Positions 33,998-44,678 of a stretch of 64,000 bases of DNA are shown here, in pieces. The stretch spans positions 803,197 through 867,196 of the forward strand of contig BCHH01000006.1 in assembly GCA_001599595.1 (NCBI GenBank), in the 5' to 3' direction. The notes under the pieces are model-generated. The model saw only the letters and a list, made by a program, of their open reading frames with translations, did not search any database and had not been told where the DNA came from. A program made the translations under genes and the position numbers. Origin of the DNA: Beverwykella pulmonaria (Eukaryota; Ascomycota; Dothideomycetes; Pleosporales; Melanommataceae). How positions within the stretch are numbered: position 1 is the first letter of the stretch; the number at the start of each line of letters is the position of its first letter.

Positions 33998-35730
33998 CTT
34001 GACTATGATGAGAGTGCTTGAGGGAAGAATTAACGATTGATGTTGGTTTGTAGGGAAGGCGTGGAGCGAGTGTTGCAGACTGGAGACTGGAGACTGGAGA
34101 CTGGAGGTTTCTCGATGCTGCTGGTGCTTCCTATCCTCGTGGAGAAGAAGACGGCTTTATAGACATGGCCTGGTCTGTACGTGTCCTTGAGCCTGAGGGT
34201 TGCCTCGCCGTATCTGACTGCCACTGGTCTGACCAGTTCTCACCATGAACAGCTCAGACCGCTCCAGCTGATCCCCATTGTCGTTAAGTCGGTGAGCCCA
34301 CCAAACGGATCGTAACATCATGTACTCATGTTCACGCGCTGGCGGGGAAACATAGCTGCTGTGATACATGATCCTGGTCCGACAAGCGAGAGAGCCTCTC
34401 GATTGGGGTGCCTCCATGAAAAGAGATATCATACCACCATATTGGAAGAAACAATAACGCATGCAGTGCAATGCAACACTAGTGTTATACAAGGTGACGA
34501 GGGAGACTAACGACTGGAAATAGAATATGACGAGCGTTGGAGTCAAGGAAGACCCCTGATGAAGCTGTGAGAGGCTTCGAGTAAGGCTTTAGATGCACGA
34601 ACCATTGACACCTTCACACGGTAGCGGAGGGGCACAGACATTCACTCGTATTTACCCTTGATACACTGCCTTTGTGGCCGTGAATGATCTCTCTACCCCT
34701 AGAAAATAGCAATGTTCAGTCGGATTAGCTGGTCTAGAAAAAAGCAGCAAGGTCCAAGCGCATTATGACCGATGAGATACTGTCGGGATCTGCGGCGGGG
34801 TATAAGTGCATGCATATGCACGTTGCCCGTAATCTGCCAGCTGCTGTAGCTGTGCTGACTGCCCGGAGGAGCTGTGCTTGGCAGGTCCGGAGAGGCGGCG
34901 GGGGATGTCCGGGGAGTAGTTGTCCGAGGTGCGCAAGTCTACCGGGAGCCCACATACTACATCATACATACCATAGGGATGAATGAGAGACGGTGGTTGT
35001 CCCGAGTCGAACTCGGTATAGAAATCGGGATACTCCCCAATCCGTTGGAATAGGGGTGTGAGACAATGCAGGTTCAGCTGAGCGCGAAGGAGAGCTGGGC
35101 TAGGAACAACGACTCAAGACCGGTACTTCCGAGCACTGATTCTGATGATGGTAAGATTCATGAAGTCCTTCCAGTCGTTTTTCCGCCACCCGATGCATCT
35201 TCGCTAGGCGCCATTGGAATTGAGGAAGCCTTCAAGTGTTGTCGTGTCCGTTAAAAAGGAACTCTGCATCGGCTTTCCATATCCTACCTAGGTATAGCTT
35301 CTACTAGCAACAAATTACGAAGTCAAGGTCATGTGGTGCGAACGAAAGCTATTTGGTTGGAGGATGTCAAAGGGAAGTCGGAAGCCACGATGCATACCAG
35401 GAGCTTTGACCCCCGATGACTAAGCTGTCTTGTTCCCCAACTTTTTCTAGCCGTTGCCACCACACTTTTCGCATCTGCTTTTGGTGCCGGTTCTAGGCGT
35501 TTGCTGCCTCGTTCCTCACTCCCCACGAATCAATCGCACCGTTCCTCTTCTGTGCTATAATTGAGCTCTCCAGTCACCGCCAACACTACCACTACGTTGT
35601 GCAGAAGTCTCCACCACCGCCGAAGTATGAGAAGCTGATCGTGCAATCGTCCGACCGTCTCCCAAAGCCACTCGTATTCCTACTTTACAGCCTCACGAGA
35701 ATTCCCTAGAGGCTTCTAATCCATCAAATC
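33998..35730. other. Gene-free stretch, about 1.7 kb
   Basis: This includes the promoter of the secreted protein gene. It contains a TGGAGAC tandem repeat at 34078-34106 and a hairpin-prone segment at about 34998-35030. Several overlapping small frames on both strands show no recognisable content. The 5' region of Aim11 lies at the right end. Confidence 0.4.
34078..34106. repeat. TGGAGAC x3-4 tandem repeat
   Basis: Three perfect 7-base units at 34081-34101 are flanked by partial units. They lie just upstream of the secreted protein gene, possibly in its promoter or 5' leader. Confidence 0.75.
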
Positions 35731-36234
35731 ATGGTCCCTCCCTTGGGTACACCGGTTGACCCCTCCTCGCGTCCCTCTTCCGAGCCTGCCTATGAGAGCG
35801 TGCCCATCACGGCACCACGGTCACTACGGCAGATATGCATATTCGCTATCGGGGCTGCTTGTTTTCTAGCATCTACCACCCTTACTCGTCGGGCCATATA
35901 CCGACGGCAATTGAGAATCCCGCCAAAATTCTACGAGCCGAACACAAACCCGCACGAGCACTTCAGTCCTCTTCACGATGCCCTACAAGCAATAAATCTA
36001 GCGACTATGAATTGCGTTAGTGTTGGGATTATGTTTGTGGGTGGGACGCTATGGACTTTTGACATATCGGGCTTGCGGGAGGCTCAGTCGGCGCTGCGAG
36101 GTCGCCTAGGCTACGAAAGCATTTACCAAACTCGCCAGGATGAGCCTGACTCGGCGGTGGAGTCACTAGAAGAAACAATATTAAGAAAGAGGGCGGAGGG
36201 GAGCGAAAATAATGGGCCCGAAGCGCCTCGATAA
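35731..36234 (+). CDS. Aim11-family mitochondrial membrane protein
   Basis: An intronless frame of 167 residues. It has two hydrophobic segments, one around QICIFAIGAACFLASTTLTRRA (residues about 34-55) and one around MNCVSVGIMFVGGTLWTFDI (about 93-112). They flank a basic loop with RRQLRIPPKFYEPN. This arrangement and the RRA...PKFY sequence match the fungal Aim11 family (altered inheritance of mitochondria). Its biochemical role is unknown, but yeast mutants affect mitochondrial genome inheritance. The C-terminus is charged and variable. The start context (AATCATGG) is acceptable, and no other ATG lies close by in frame. Confidence 0.85.
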   Translation: MVPPLGTPVDPSSRPSSEPAYESVPITAPRSLRQICIFAIGAACFLASTTLTRRAIYRRQLRIPPKFYEPNTNPHEHFSPLHDALQAINLATMNCVSVGIMFVGGTLWTFDISGLREAQSALRGRLGYESIYQTRQDEPDSAVESLEETILRKRAEGSENNGPEAPR

Positions 36235-37378
36235 TCATTGTCCCAATGTGTATGAATATGAATGGCTCTAAGAATAGTGTACATATGGATGAGACAGAGC
36301 TCTGATGGTGGCTCTTGTAAGGCGTCCATGCTATTTTCGTGCCGCGTTCCTGGGTACGATACCCTGGAAATTTTTTACAAACCACGGTACGCAGAGCGCT
36401 TACCCCGAGCATCCGCCTGTTGTCCAGAGCATTTTCACAACTCGACTCGCCCTGTTTCAAGCAAATGGCCGTCTTGTTGTCCAACCTTTCTCCCATAGCA
36501 GAGGCACTGTTGGATCCTCGTGCACCACGTGTATGCTACTTATCACCATGATGGCTAACTGAGATTAGATGCCATAGTGTCTGTACAAGAGCTACCTAGA
36601 GATCGCTGGATGGACCAAATGTGCCGACCTTGGTCACGTATCAGGGTTTCGCATCTGCATAGTCTTGGCATCAGCTTCAGGGACGGCCTGTTCAGATCAC
36701 GAGGCTTTCAATTCGATGGTCGCGCACGACGTCGGTCATTTGTGGCTCTCGTGCAGCAGTTGTCTGAGGAATGTGTCTGAGGTTGCGTGTAGTGGGTTAG
36801 TAGGTGAACTCTTCCCCTACACATATTACGCCCTTCCGTCTCGTCATTGTCCAGTCTCAGCCCTTTTGACCTTGACTGCATTTGAATGAGCTTGATATCA
36901 AGAAGGCGTAAGACCCTGAATTCAATGTCCAGTCTAATTTCAATACAATATCAAATTCTTCATTATTCGATATTTTGTTCTTGTTAGAATGGCTTCGAGG
37001 TCACTGCTCGTTGCACATAAATTAGTGCCTGCGGGTCTACCGTCGAGTCTCAGTCCTCTCTCTAATATTTCGCAAACTGGCCAATTTGCGTCCTAGTGTT
37101 AAGCATGGCTGCTAGTAGTCTGTTTGAGAATGGCTACATCTCCTAGCAAATGGTTCAAAGCCTTGATCTATGATCGGACACCAAAAATCCCGAGTTCGCT
37201 CCTTTTATGAAGGGAGAAATCATGTTTTGTACGACACTTCGCTCGAATACACAACACAACTCAATATTCCAACAGATTTCTGCTCGCCCAGCTCAACACT
37301 TACCGGCTTCTAGTCACATTAGGGCAGAGGTCTGAGTATTCTGATGTGTACTCGTCTTTTCATCCGTTTCCCATCTTC
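36235..37378. other. Gene-free stretch, about 1.1 kb
   Basis: This is the 3' flank of Aim11 and, convergently, of the molybdopterin synthase gene. Short frames at 36262-36562 and 36577-36889 look like chance. Confidence 0.4.
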
Positions 37379-37942
37379 TTAAGTGGCCTCATCCTTTCCT
37401 TCCACCCCTCTATCTTCTTCCCTATCCCCATCTCGAACCTTGACCCCCACGGCCCCATCCCTATTCGCCCTCCAGATCCCCTCCCCACCCTCAAACCTCT
37501 CCAATTTCCAAATCTCCGCCCTCCTCTTCGTTTCTTCGAGAGCCTCTTCACCTCCCCTCCATGCCGCCTGCCGATGCGGCGCACTCACCGCAATCAGAAT
37601 ACTCTCCTCGCCAATCGGACACTCACCTAGCTTATGCACGATGGCGATCTTCGTTAACTCGTATTTGGCCTGGATGGCTGAGGCGATGGAATACAAAGTG
37701 GTGATGGCGAGCGGCGTGTACGATGTGTAGGATAGGCTGGAGACGGGGAGCGAGTTGAAGGTATCGCGGGTTGTGCCGATGAAGAGGACGGTTGCGCCGG
37801 CCGAAGCGGACCGCACGAAAGTGGTTGCAGTAAGGGAGTTTAAAGGAAAGGGTGTGAGTTCAACGTGGATGGTGGGTGTCGTGCGGGTTACTGGTGCGGA
37901 TGGCAGGTCTGGGGTGTAGGTTGAGGGCTCTGTCGTTGCCAT
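37379..37942 (-). CDS. Molybdopterin synthase catalytic (large) subunit, MoaE/MOCS2B type
   Basis: An intronless frame. It starts at MATTEPSTYTPDLP (37942); an in-frame ATG ten codons upstream (37972) is possible but less likely. Conserved parts are GATVLFIGTTRDTF, YTSYTPLAITTLYSIASAI, IAIVHKLGECPIGEESILIA and AEIWKLERFEGGEGIWRAN. The last contains the Lys and Trp positions conserved in MoaE. The enzyme converts precursor Z (cPMP) to molybdopterin using sulfur carried on the small subunit, in the cytosol, for the molybdenum cofactor of nitrate reductase and xanthine dehydrogenase. The small subunit gene is not in this window. The last 20 residues (charged, EEDRGVEGKDEAT) are not part of the domain. 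Confidence 0.88.
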   Translation of the reverse strand: MATTEPSTYTPDLPSAPVTRTTPTIHVELTPFPLNSLTATTFVRSASAGATVLFIGTTRDTFNSLPVSSLSYTSYTPLAITTLYSIASAIQAKYELTKIAIVHKLGECPIGEESILIAVSAPHRQAAWRGGEEALEETKRRAEIWKLERFEGGEGIWRANRDGAVGVKVRDGDREEDRGVEGKDEAT

Positions 37943-38879
37943 TCTAGCAGGTGGCAATATACCGTTGACCAAATGACGACACTGCTGGCCTGGAATAGAA
38001 GGCTGAAGGTTGTAATAATGGTGGACCTGGAGGTTGGATGGAGAAGCGTTGGAGAATCTTTATTGTTTCGTGTAGGTAGGATCGCTGGTATGGATTAGAC
38101 ACTGTATGAAATTGAATAAGCATGAGGAAATGCAATGTGTGGCTTTCGGTGATGAACCGCAAAATGGATACCGTAGCAGATGAAAGAAGATGGGCATTTC
38201 TGACGTATTCCATGAGCAAAAGAGAGGAGATGATCAAACACAAGTGGCATGTAATCTTTTCAACGCTGAAAGACAATGCTATTTACTATGACAGAAGATG
38301 GCGGGTTCAGAAGATTGAGAGCATCGCCACTCGTGGGACAGAGGACTGCAAGCGGAAACCCGACAGCGACGTACTTGGTCTTTTTTGGCTTTTAATCGGT
38401 GTCACTTAGAGAACGCTGGAGAGCTGGAGAGTGTTGTTAGTGGATTGCAAAAAGCAAGGCATGAACCGCGGATATCCTCAATGGGTGACTAAACATTACC
38501 TGTCCGCTTCGGGCCGCAAATGATCTCATTGGTCAGAATTCGACATGTTGAGTCCATGTGAAACACTTTTTGAAAGTTGGGTGAACTTCGAGAGCTAGAG
38601 ATTCAGGAGTACCTCGACATTGCGTAGACTTTATATGGCAATTTAAAGAAGAAAAATGATTTGCATATACTGTAGATATTGTAAAGAAGTTTGAAAGCGA
38701 TCTTTGATTCAGAAATTTCGATATTTGGTATTGAGCAAGACCAGAAAGGAAGATAGATGCCATCAAAGGAAAGCTAAAGTAACACTCCAGTCTCCGAATG
38801 GATAGCACAGTCTGCTTCTATAGTATTCGCTCCATACCCAGATCCAGATTTGTCTATCCAATCCCACACCTCCAATCTA
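37943..38879. other. Intergenic region, about 0.9 kb
   Basis: This lies upstream of the molybdopterin synthase gene and downstream of the Nop6 gene, both on the minus strand. No gene is recognised. Confidence 0.4.
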
Positions 38880-40312
38880 CTACCTAAACCTCCTCTGGCT
38901 CTGGCTCTGGCTCATCATCGCCAGTCTAGCGGGATGAATGCCATTGTGCATCTCATCCTTTATCACTTCCTTTGTCTCTGCGGCTGGGGCATCGTTCTTC
39001 TTGCCTTTCTTGTCCCGTGCGGCCTTCTTGTCCGCACGCTCCTTCTGCTTTGCCTCAATTTCCTCGCGTTTTTCCCGGTCACGGATGCGCTCATCGGCTA
39101 GCTTGTCGTTTTTGGCAGCGATTTTGGTTTTGCGGGTTGTGCTGTTGCCGCCACCTCCTGCACTAGAGAGATGTTAGCGCCATCTTCTTCTCGTTGCATA
39201 CATGTTATGGTGGAACACGATAGGTGATCCATAGTGGGCAGTTCACATACCTCAACTCAATATTAATTTTCCGCCCTTCCTTCCTTTTCCCATCCGGAAA
39301 TACCGAGTGATGGTACTTCTTCAGACACGTCTCCATCTTGTCGAATTTGTCAAACTCGACGAATGCGATGCCCTTGTGTTTACCGCTGGCCTTGTCGGTC
39401 ACTATGCGGATCTCTTTCGGTGCGATCTTGGCGAAGTGGGCTTCGATTTGGGCTTTGGTGGCGGTATAAGGGAGGTTGCCTAGAGGTGTGTCAGTTGTTT
39501 GGGGATTGAGGCGTGGTGGAATACAGAGACGTACCGACGAAGACGATGAAGCGGTCTTTCTTGCCTGTTGTGGGCTCCTCCTCTTTGGCTGGGGGATCTG
39601 CTCCTTCCTCTGCGCCGTTGGTCTCGGTGGTAGGCTCAGACTTGGATGCTTTTTTGTCTTCCTTCGACTTCTTCTTGTCCTTGACTTCTGTGACGGAAGA
39701 GTCTATGCCACTGGTCTCAACTATAGGCTCTGAGTCGACAGTTTTTTTTCCCTTCTTATCTTTCTTGGACTTTTTCCTGTCGTTTTCCTCAGATGGGACA
39801 GCTACGCCATTGGTCTCAGGCGCAGTCTCTACCTTCTTGTCCTTCTTTGACTTCTTCTTATCCTTTTTTGACGTTGTGGCATCTGCATCGGGCATTGGCT
39901 CGTCACATAGAGGTATGAAGTCAAGCGCTGCGGACCCGGTAGCTCCATTTGCTTCGATCGGTCCGTCGTCGCTCTTGTCTTTGGACTTCTTGTCTTTTTT
40001 TGACTTTTTGGGCTTCTTCTCCTCGACCTCGACTGTCTCTGTCGCAGGCTCTTCCTCTGCACCTGCCTTGATTTTTTTTGACTTCTTGTCTTTCTTGTCC
40101 TTCTTCTCCTTCGTGACCTCTACCACATGCGCTTCTTCGGCTTCAATGGCAGGATCTTCTGCTTTCGTTGTCTTCTTCGACTTCTTGGACACTTTTGGCT
40201 CGTCCTCGTCGCGCCTCTTCCGTTTCGCGTCTTTCTTTGCAGATTTCACATCGCTTGAGGCGACAGAATTGTCTGTCGGGGCGGCGAGCGCCATTTCCTT
40301 GCTTTTCGACAT
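38880..40312 (-). CDS. Nop6-like RRM protein with lysine-rich repeats
   Basis: Three exons: 39535-40312, 39251-39479 and 38880-39162, totalling 429 residues. The N-terminal two thirds is a Lys/Ser/Glu-rich tract with recurring KKSKKDKK blocks. Each is followed by an acidic segment ending in a variant of ETNG. The RRM starts at the exon 1/2 junction: RFIVFVGNLPYTATKAQIEA, then KGIAFVEFDKFDKM (RNP1), then LKKYHHSVFPDGKR and KINIEL. The C-terminal AGGGGNSTTRKTKIA motif and basic helix are characteristic of the Nop6 group. In yeast that group aids 40S subunit maturation in the nucleolus. The gene is divergent from the TPR-like gene at 40497, with 184 bases between starts. A 278-codon frame on the opposite strand (39513-40349) is a by-product of the Lys/Ser codon bias. 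Confidence 0.88.
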
Positions 40313-40496
40313 CGTAGATAGAAAATGTGGGTTTTTTGAAGCTGTTTAAGGTGTAAGCAAAGTGGGGAAACTTTTGCGACGAAATTCTTTAATCTTTGCA
40401 ACGTTTCTGCCGGGCGGTGAGGGGATCACTCTTGGCGTGAGCCAAGCTTCGAGCTGCCCACTGCCGACAATTCACAACTGGATTGCGCCCTCAACA

Positions 40497-42233
40497 ATGC
40501 GGCTCTCTGCTCCCCGAGTACACATAGCCTGCCGATCGCTGCGACCTCCAAATGCGTGCACCCTCGAACACGCCATCCCGCGCCAATTCTCTCATAAACC
40601 CCCGCGGCTCCTCCTCGTCTCACACCGAAGCTCCCCACGCCCGCAGCTCCCGTTCCTGTACCCCTCCGCGCAGTACCTCTCGAATGGCCATACTCGAATA
40701 TTACGCCTATTCTCAATCAGCGTCAACCACAAGAAATACATCAAAGAAGTCAGCCGGCTTACGGTCAAATACACAATCTTCATTTTCTTAATCACAACCT
40801 GCTTCAGCATTGCGAGTTTGGGCATACTGAGCGAGAGACAGGAGCGCGCGTTCCCGTCACCGCATGAATGGAGCTTGATCACAAGATTCAGGTTCAGACG
40901 GGGCAAGTGGTGGGAGGTGCCGGAGCACAATGAAGAGGAGGGATTCCCGAATTGGGCGCGCTTGTATGATGAGTATCAGCATGCGCTGAAGAGATTGGAG
41001 AACCCAGACAAGGATGGAAAGGGGATTGTGGAGCAAGAGAAGGTAGACGATGTTGCCCAAGGTTTTGATATGACAGCAAAGAGCGAGGAGTGGCGGCAGG
41101 GCTACTACGAGGTGTTGATAGGAATGGCGCGTGCAGCTGAGCGGTTGGAGGGATGGGTGACAGACAAGACGAGACGGAATATATGGTCTCCCGAATTTAT
41201 TGCCTCGTCTTCGAACCCCAGGCCGAAAGCGACACCACCAGGCATGCCCATGCCGCCAGAGGAGCGCCTACAAGTCCCCGCCGCGGACGCCCCAGAGACA
41301 TTCTACCTCCGCATCCTCACCTCGAAAGGCTTCACCACGTACCAGCGCATCACAGCAGCACTGGGCTACGCAGACTGGCTCAGCTTCAAGAAGCTGCCCG
41401 ATTCAGCCGAAGAAATGTACCGCTGGGCCCTCGACATCGCCACAGCCGGTCTTCCCACGCCCGATCCTACCTCTACCATCGACCCCAAAACCGCCGTCCT
41501 CTCGTTCACGGCGTCCAAAGATACCATAACACCAAACCTCGTCTTCGCCGCCACAAACCTCGCCACCTTCCACGCATCCCAAGGAAACCTCACCACCGCC
41601 CTCCCCATCCTCATCTCGGTCCTACGCGCACGCCTTGCCGCCGACCCAGCTCCTCCAACACTTCCCGACCCCCCACAAGACTCCAGTTTAACTGGGACAC
41701 TTCTAAGTCTCCTCGCAGAGCCCGCATACCCACCTCTCCCGCCAACTGGCGACGAGCCGCTCCTTCGCCGCATTGAAGACCGCTGCGAAGAAGCCGCGCT
41801 CAAAACCTACATTGGCGAAATACTCTTCGCTACAGCTGGGCCTTCATCTACCCAACGCGCCCAAGGCCTTTCCTGGGTCCGAGACGCAGTCTCCACGTCT
41901 AAAGTCGCGCAGAGCCTCGATCCCATCGTCGCGTCACCCGAGCGGAGGAAGAAGTGCGAGCAGTGCGAGGAAGTCGGGCTTGAGGCCTGGGGCAAGATGA
42001 TGACTTTTTTGGCAGCGGAGGCGCGCGAGAAGCGAGATCAGGCGAATGCAGGGGGGGTTAGGAATTGGGTATCCGGGTTGTGGAGTGGGAATAGGGGCTT
42101 AGATGAGGTGGTGGAAAACCTAGAGGGCGAGGAGGAGGGCGTAGTTATGCGGTTGAATAAGTTGAGGGGACGGATGTTGAGGGAGGAGTATGAGGACATG
42201 GATCGCAAATTTGCGAGGACATTTGTGTTCTAG
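40497..42233 (+). CDS. Mitochondrial inner-membrane TPR-like protein (possibly Mgr3-like)
   Basis: An intronless frame of 578 residues if it starts at MRLSAPRVHIACRSLRPP. The frame stays open upstream to 40362, but this start gives an Arg/Ser-rich, acid-poor leader typical of mitochondrial targeting. One membrane helix follows (TVKYTIFIFLITTCFSIASLGIL, about residues 95-117). The remainder is soluble, with helical repeats such as AALGYADWLSFKKLPDSAEEMYRWALDIA and LVFAATNLATFHASQGNLTTALPIL. These have the spacing of TPR units. Single-pass membrane plus TPR resembles yeast Mgr3, an adaptor of the i-AAA protease, but I am not certain of orthology. It could be another TPR protein facing the intermembrane space or matrix. 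The gene shares a short divergent promoter with Nop6. Confidence 0.65.
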   Translation: MRLSAPRVHIACRSLRPPNACTLEHAIPRQFSHKPPRLLLVSHRSSPRPQLPFLYPSAQYLSNGHTRILRLFSISVNHKKYIKEVSRLTVKYTIFIFLITTCFSIASLGILSERQERAFPSPHEWSLITRFRFRRGKWWEVPEHNEEEGFPNWARLYDEYQHALKRLENPDKDGKGIVEQEKVDDVAQGFDMTAKSEEWRQGYYEVLIGMARAAERLEGWVTDKTRRNIWSPEFIASSSNPRPKATPPGMPMPPEERLQVPAADAPETFYLRILTSKGFTTYQRITAALGYADWLSFKKLPDSAEEMYRWALDIATAGLPTPDPTSTIDPKTAVLSFTASKDTITPNLVFAATNLATFHASQGNLTTALPILISVLRARLAADPAPPTLPDPPQDSSLTGTLLSLLAEPAYPPLPPTGDEPLLRRIEDRCEEAALKTYIGEILFATAGPSSTQRAQGLSWVRDAVSTSKVAQSLDPIVASPERRKKCEQCEEVGLEAWGKMMTFLAAEAREKRDQANAGGVRNWVSGLWSGNRGLDEVVENLEGEEEGVVMRLNKLRGRMLREEYEDMDRKFARTFVF

Positions 42234-43514
42234 ATTTGGATTGTGGGGCGAAGTTTGCGATGAAAACAATATACCATGGTCAAGCTTCTCTGGGGTTCTT
42301 ACTGATTGTCGTGTGTTCTACGTTGTATGTTCTACGTTTCTACAGATAGTGGCCTGCGCTGCACTCTCCGACCTACAGCAGCAGTCTGGGTTGATTCATT
42401 ACTCTCTTACGTCTCAAAATAGAGCAACAGAAGGTGCAAGTCAGTATGGTCAGCGGTAAAATGGAAGCAGCACAGTTTCAGAAACGGCGTCTTAATCGCG
42501 GAGCCCAAGTCTGTGCCGGCTTGTTCTCCTTCAGCTTGCAACTTATGGTATCCGCCTAGCTAGTATTCGTCTAGAAATCGTGTGGGACGGGTGGATATGA
42601 CGTGTATCGTAGGTGAGCGGAGAAAGCACGGCTGGGCATTTTGCTTGGAGAGATGTCGGGCATGTCTAGTATGGATCATTAGTAGAAGGAGCTAGGTCTG
42701 GTGTATTCGTTCGAAAGAGGGGTTGGAAGAGAGGAGAGAAGAAGAAGAAGAGTAGTTGGGATGGGATTGCGGGATACGTCAGCATTGGCGTTGGTGTGAC
42801 AGTGTAGTAGGCTTAGGCGTGTGTCTTCAACTTCTTCAAAGGGCCAGCCAGAGCGAGCAGGAGAGGTATGTCTAGGGCCGGAGGAACCCTAGGAGTTGAG
42901 AGCTGGACTGTGCGTCACTGAATCCGCGCTCGGTCTCGTTGACACGGAGACGGTACGCAGTTCACATATCAGGACAATGAAGCCCGTCGAATGGGTAGAA
43001 TCAACATGGCGCTTCTCTGCTGGATCGCATCTGTATAAAGGAGATTGTTATGCTCCAAAGCGTTCAATCTGGGACGAAAATTCGGACATGTAACTACGTT
43101 CGCCGATGGTAACGAGCATAATCACCTGCATGACAGGCTATGTCAATCGATGGTAGTAACAAGACAGTATTAGCAACATTGCAACTCAGGCTCGGGTTTT
43201 ACCATCCAGGTTCCCGAATCCTACTACGTCTCTATATGTGTATTCCTGAGTGAAATGAAGTCCTTTTAGCAAATGATATCGTAGTTGGTCTAGCCAAGGT
43301 GGCCAATTCGCCTCTGGTTGGGAAATTTTAGCAGTAAGTTGTCGGGAATGTTCGCTCAGGGTGAATACTAAGGAGAATGTAGAAGCTGTCTTTGATGTTC
43401 TATCAGTGCAGAATGCAAAATCATGCTGATCTTCCATAGTAGCATTATCCGCCTTGATTGTACCACCCGTCGTAATCGGTAGCCTCGAGAACTAGCCCGA
43501 GATTGGAATTTTAG
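42234..43514. other. Gene-free stretch, about 1.3 kb
   Basis: No gene recognised. The far right end (43505-43514) is a pyrimidine-poor TTTTAG that could be the splice acceptor of the fragment that follows. I found no upstream exon. Confidence 0.4.
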
Positions 43515-43972
43515 CTCATCCTTTATGAGCAAGACCTAATCGCACGTGATTCAGTTGTCTTCGACTTCGCCGATGTGCCCGAGAACATCCGAATAAGCAA
43601 ACCCATGATTCAACCAGGGTTCCGCGCCATCGTGTTTACTCCTGGGCATCGTGGCAGCGGAACCGGGCCAGAAGCCGAAAAAGCAAAAGACAAAACCAAA
43701 ATCAAAATCGAAATCGACACCAAACAACTCTGTGGCGTGCTATAAGACTGCCTCATTATCGTGCCGTGCCGCGTCAGTCGCTGAATATAGAAATTCTCGG
43801 AGTTGTTGGGAGATGGCTGGGCCGCCACGCATATTTTCACGAGTATAGAGGTGTGAGGGAAAATGAAATATGGTTAAGTGATTTGGTGATTCCGGTGCAG
43901 AAAGATCACCAATTCAAAATTCTGAAGGATGATGCGAAGTGGGATGAGGCATGGACTAAACCTGGGTTTTAG
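43515..43972 (+). pseudogene. Fragment of an unknown protein-coding gene with one frameshift
   Basis: From 43515 a frame reads LILYEQDLIARDSVVFDFAD, then PMIQPGFRAIVFTPGHRGSG and a Lys-rich TKIKIEIDTKQ, before a stop at about 43742-43744. A +1 shift near 43725 continues with WRAIRLPHYRAVPRQSLNIE, GVVGRWLGRHAYFHEYRGV and ENEIWLSDLVIPVQKDH, ending at the TAG at 43970-43972. The two halves have matching codon character and no splice signals between them, so a one-base indel is the simplest reading. A TTTTAG sits just before 43515 as a possible acceptor, but no upstream exon or start codon was found. I recognise no domain. It may be a truncated relic or a gene with a sequencing error. Confidence 0.5.
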
Positions 43973-44678
43973 GGACGCGATACGAGAATAGAATGCTGTA
44001 GAAGAATTAGGCGAGTGCTCAAGTAAGAACCAGATGATTCTTGGTACTTTGGGGGCTCGAGGCTGTCAGATCTCAGCTGAGAAGCTGTCCTATTAGCGAA
44101 AGAATGCAGAGAAAAAGTGGGGCAGAACACCTATGGTGTCTCCGTAACCTTGATTTGAGGTGCAAGAGCTTGTATACGCGCGCTGCTGATCTTTCCGCGC
44201 GTATGCTACTGTCGTATCGCTAAAGACGGTTGAACCCTGAAGATTTCTATAGCGATAACGTCCTGGAGAAATTCGCATGATTGTCGCCGATACCTGTAAC
44301 TTGACCTCCAGAACAATAGGAATGCAAATCCCTGCCAAGGGAAGTGAGCGTAGGTCTTGATAAAATGCTGAGGTTGTAGTGCATAAATTGACACTAGTAT
44401 CAGGGGTGTCGAGTCGAGTGAAGCAGTTGGCAATGCCATTTGGTCGAGACCTCGTGCAGTTCAGATACCGACGTACATCTTGGTCAGGAACAGGTATATA
44501 TCGATATGTCCTGATGAGGGCAATGGGCAATGCCTGCACCGCGCCCACAGATGTTTTGCGTCACTGGAGTTCGCCGACGAACTAATTCAACTTTCGACAT
44601 TGTGTATCACATGAGTGTGGTCGTCTTGAGAAAATGGAACAAACAGCTACAGAGGGCTCTGAGGTAGCAACGCGATAG
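43973..44678. other. Intergenic region
   Basis: This lies between the unknown fragment and the 3' end of the SET-domain gene. Nothing is recognised. Confidence 0.4.

Noticed and set aside
34976..35050. tRNA-like segment with GAGTTCGACTCGG on the minus strand
   Set aside because: A 7-base acceptor-like pairing can be drawn, but the T-arm stem and loop spacing do not fit a tRNA and there is no D-arm pattern. I treat it as a chance hairpin.
39513..40349. 278-codon open frame on the plus strand
   Set aside because: It is the exact antisense of the Lys/Ser-rich Nop6 N-terminus. Codon bias of AAG/TCC-type repeats keeps the opposite strand open.
40362..40496. Upstream extension of the TPR-like protein
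   Set aside because: Using the earlier in-frame start would overlap the short divergent promoter and put a hydrophobic, non-targeting sequence ahead of the mitochondrial leader.
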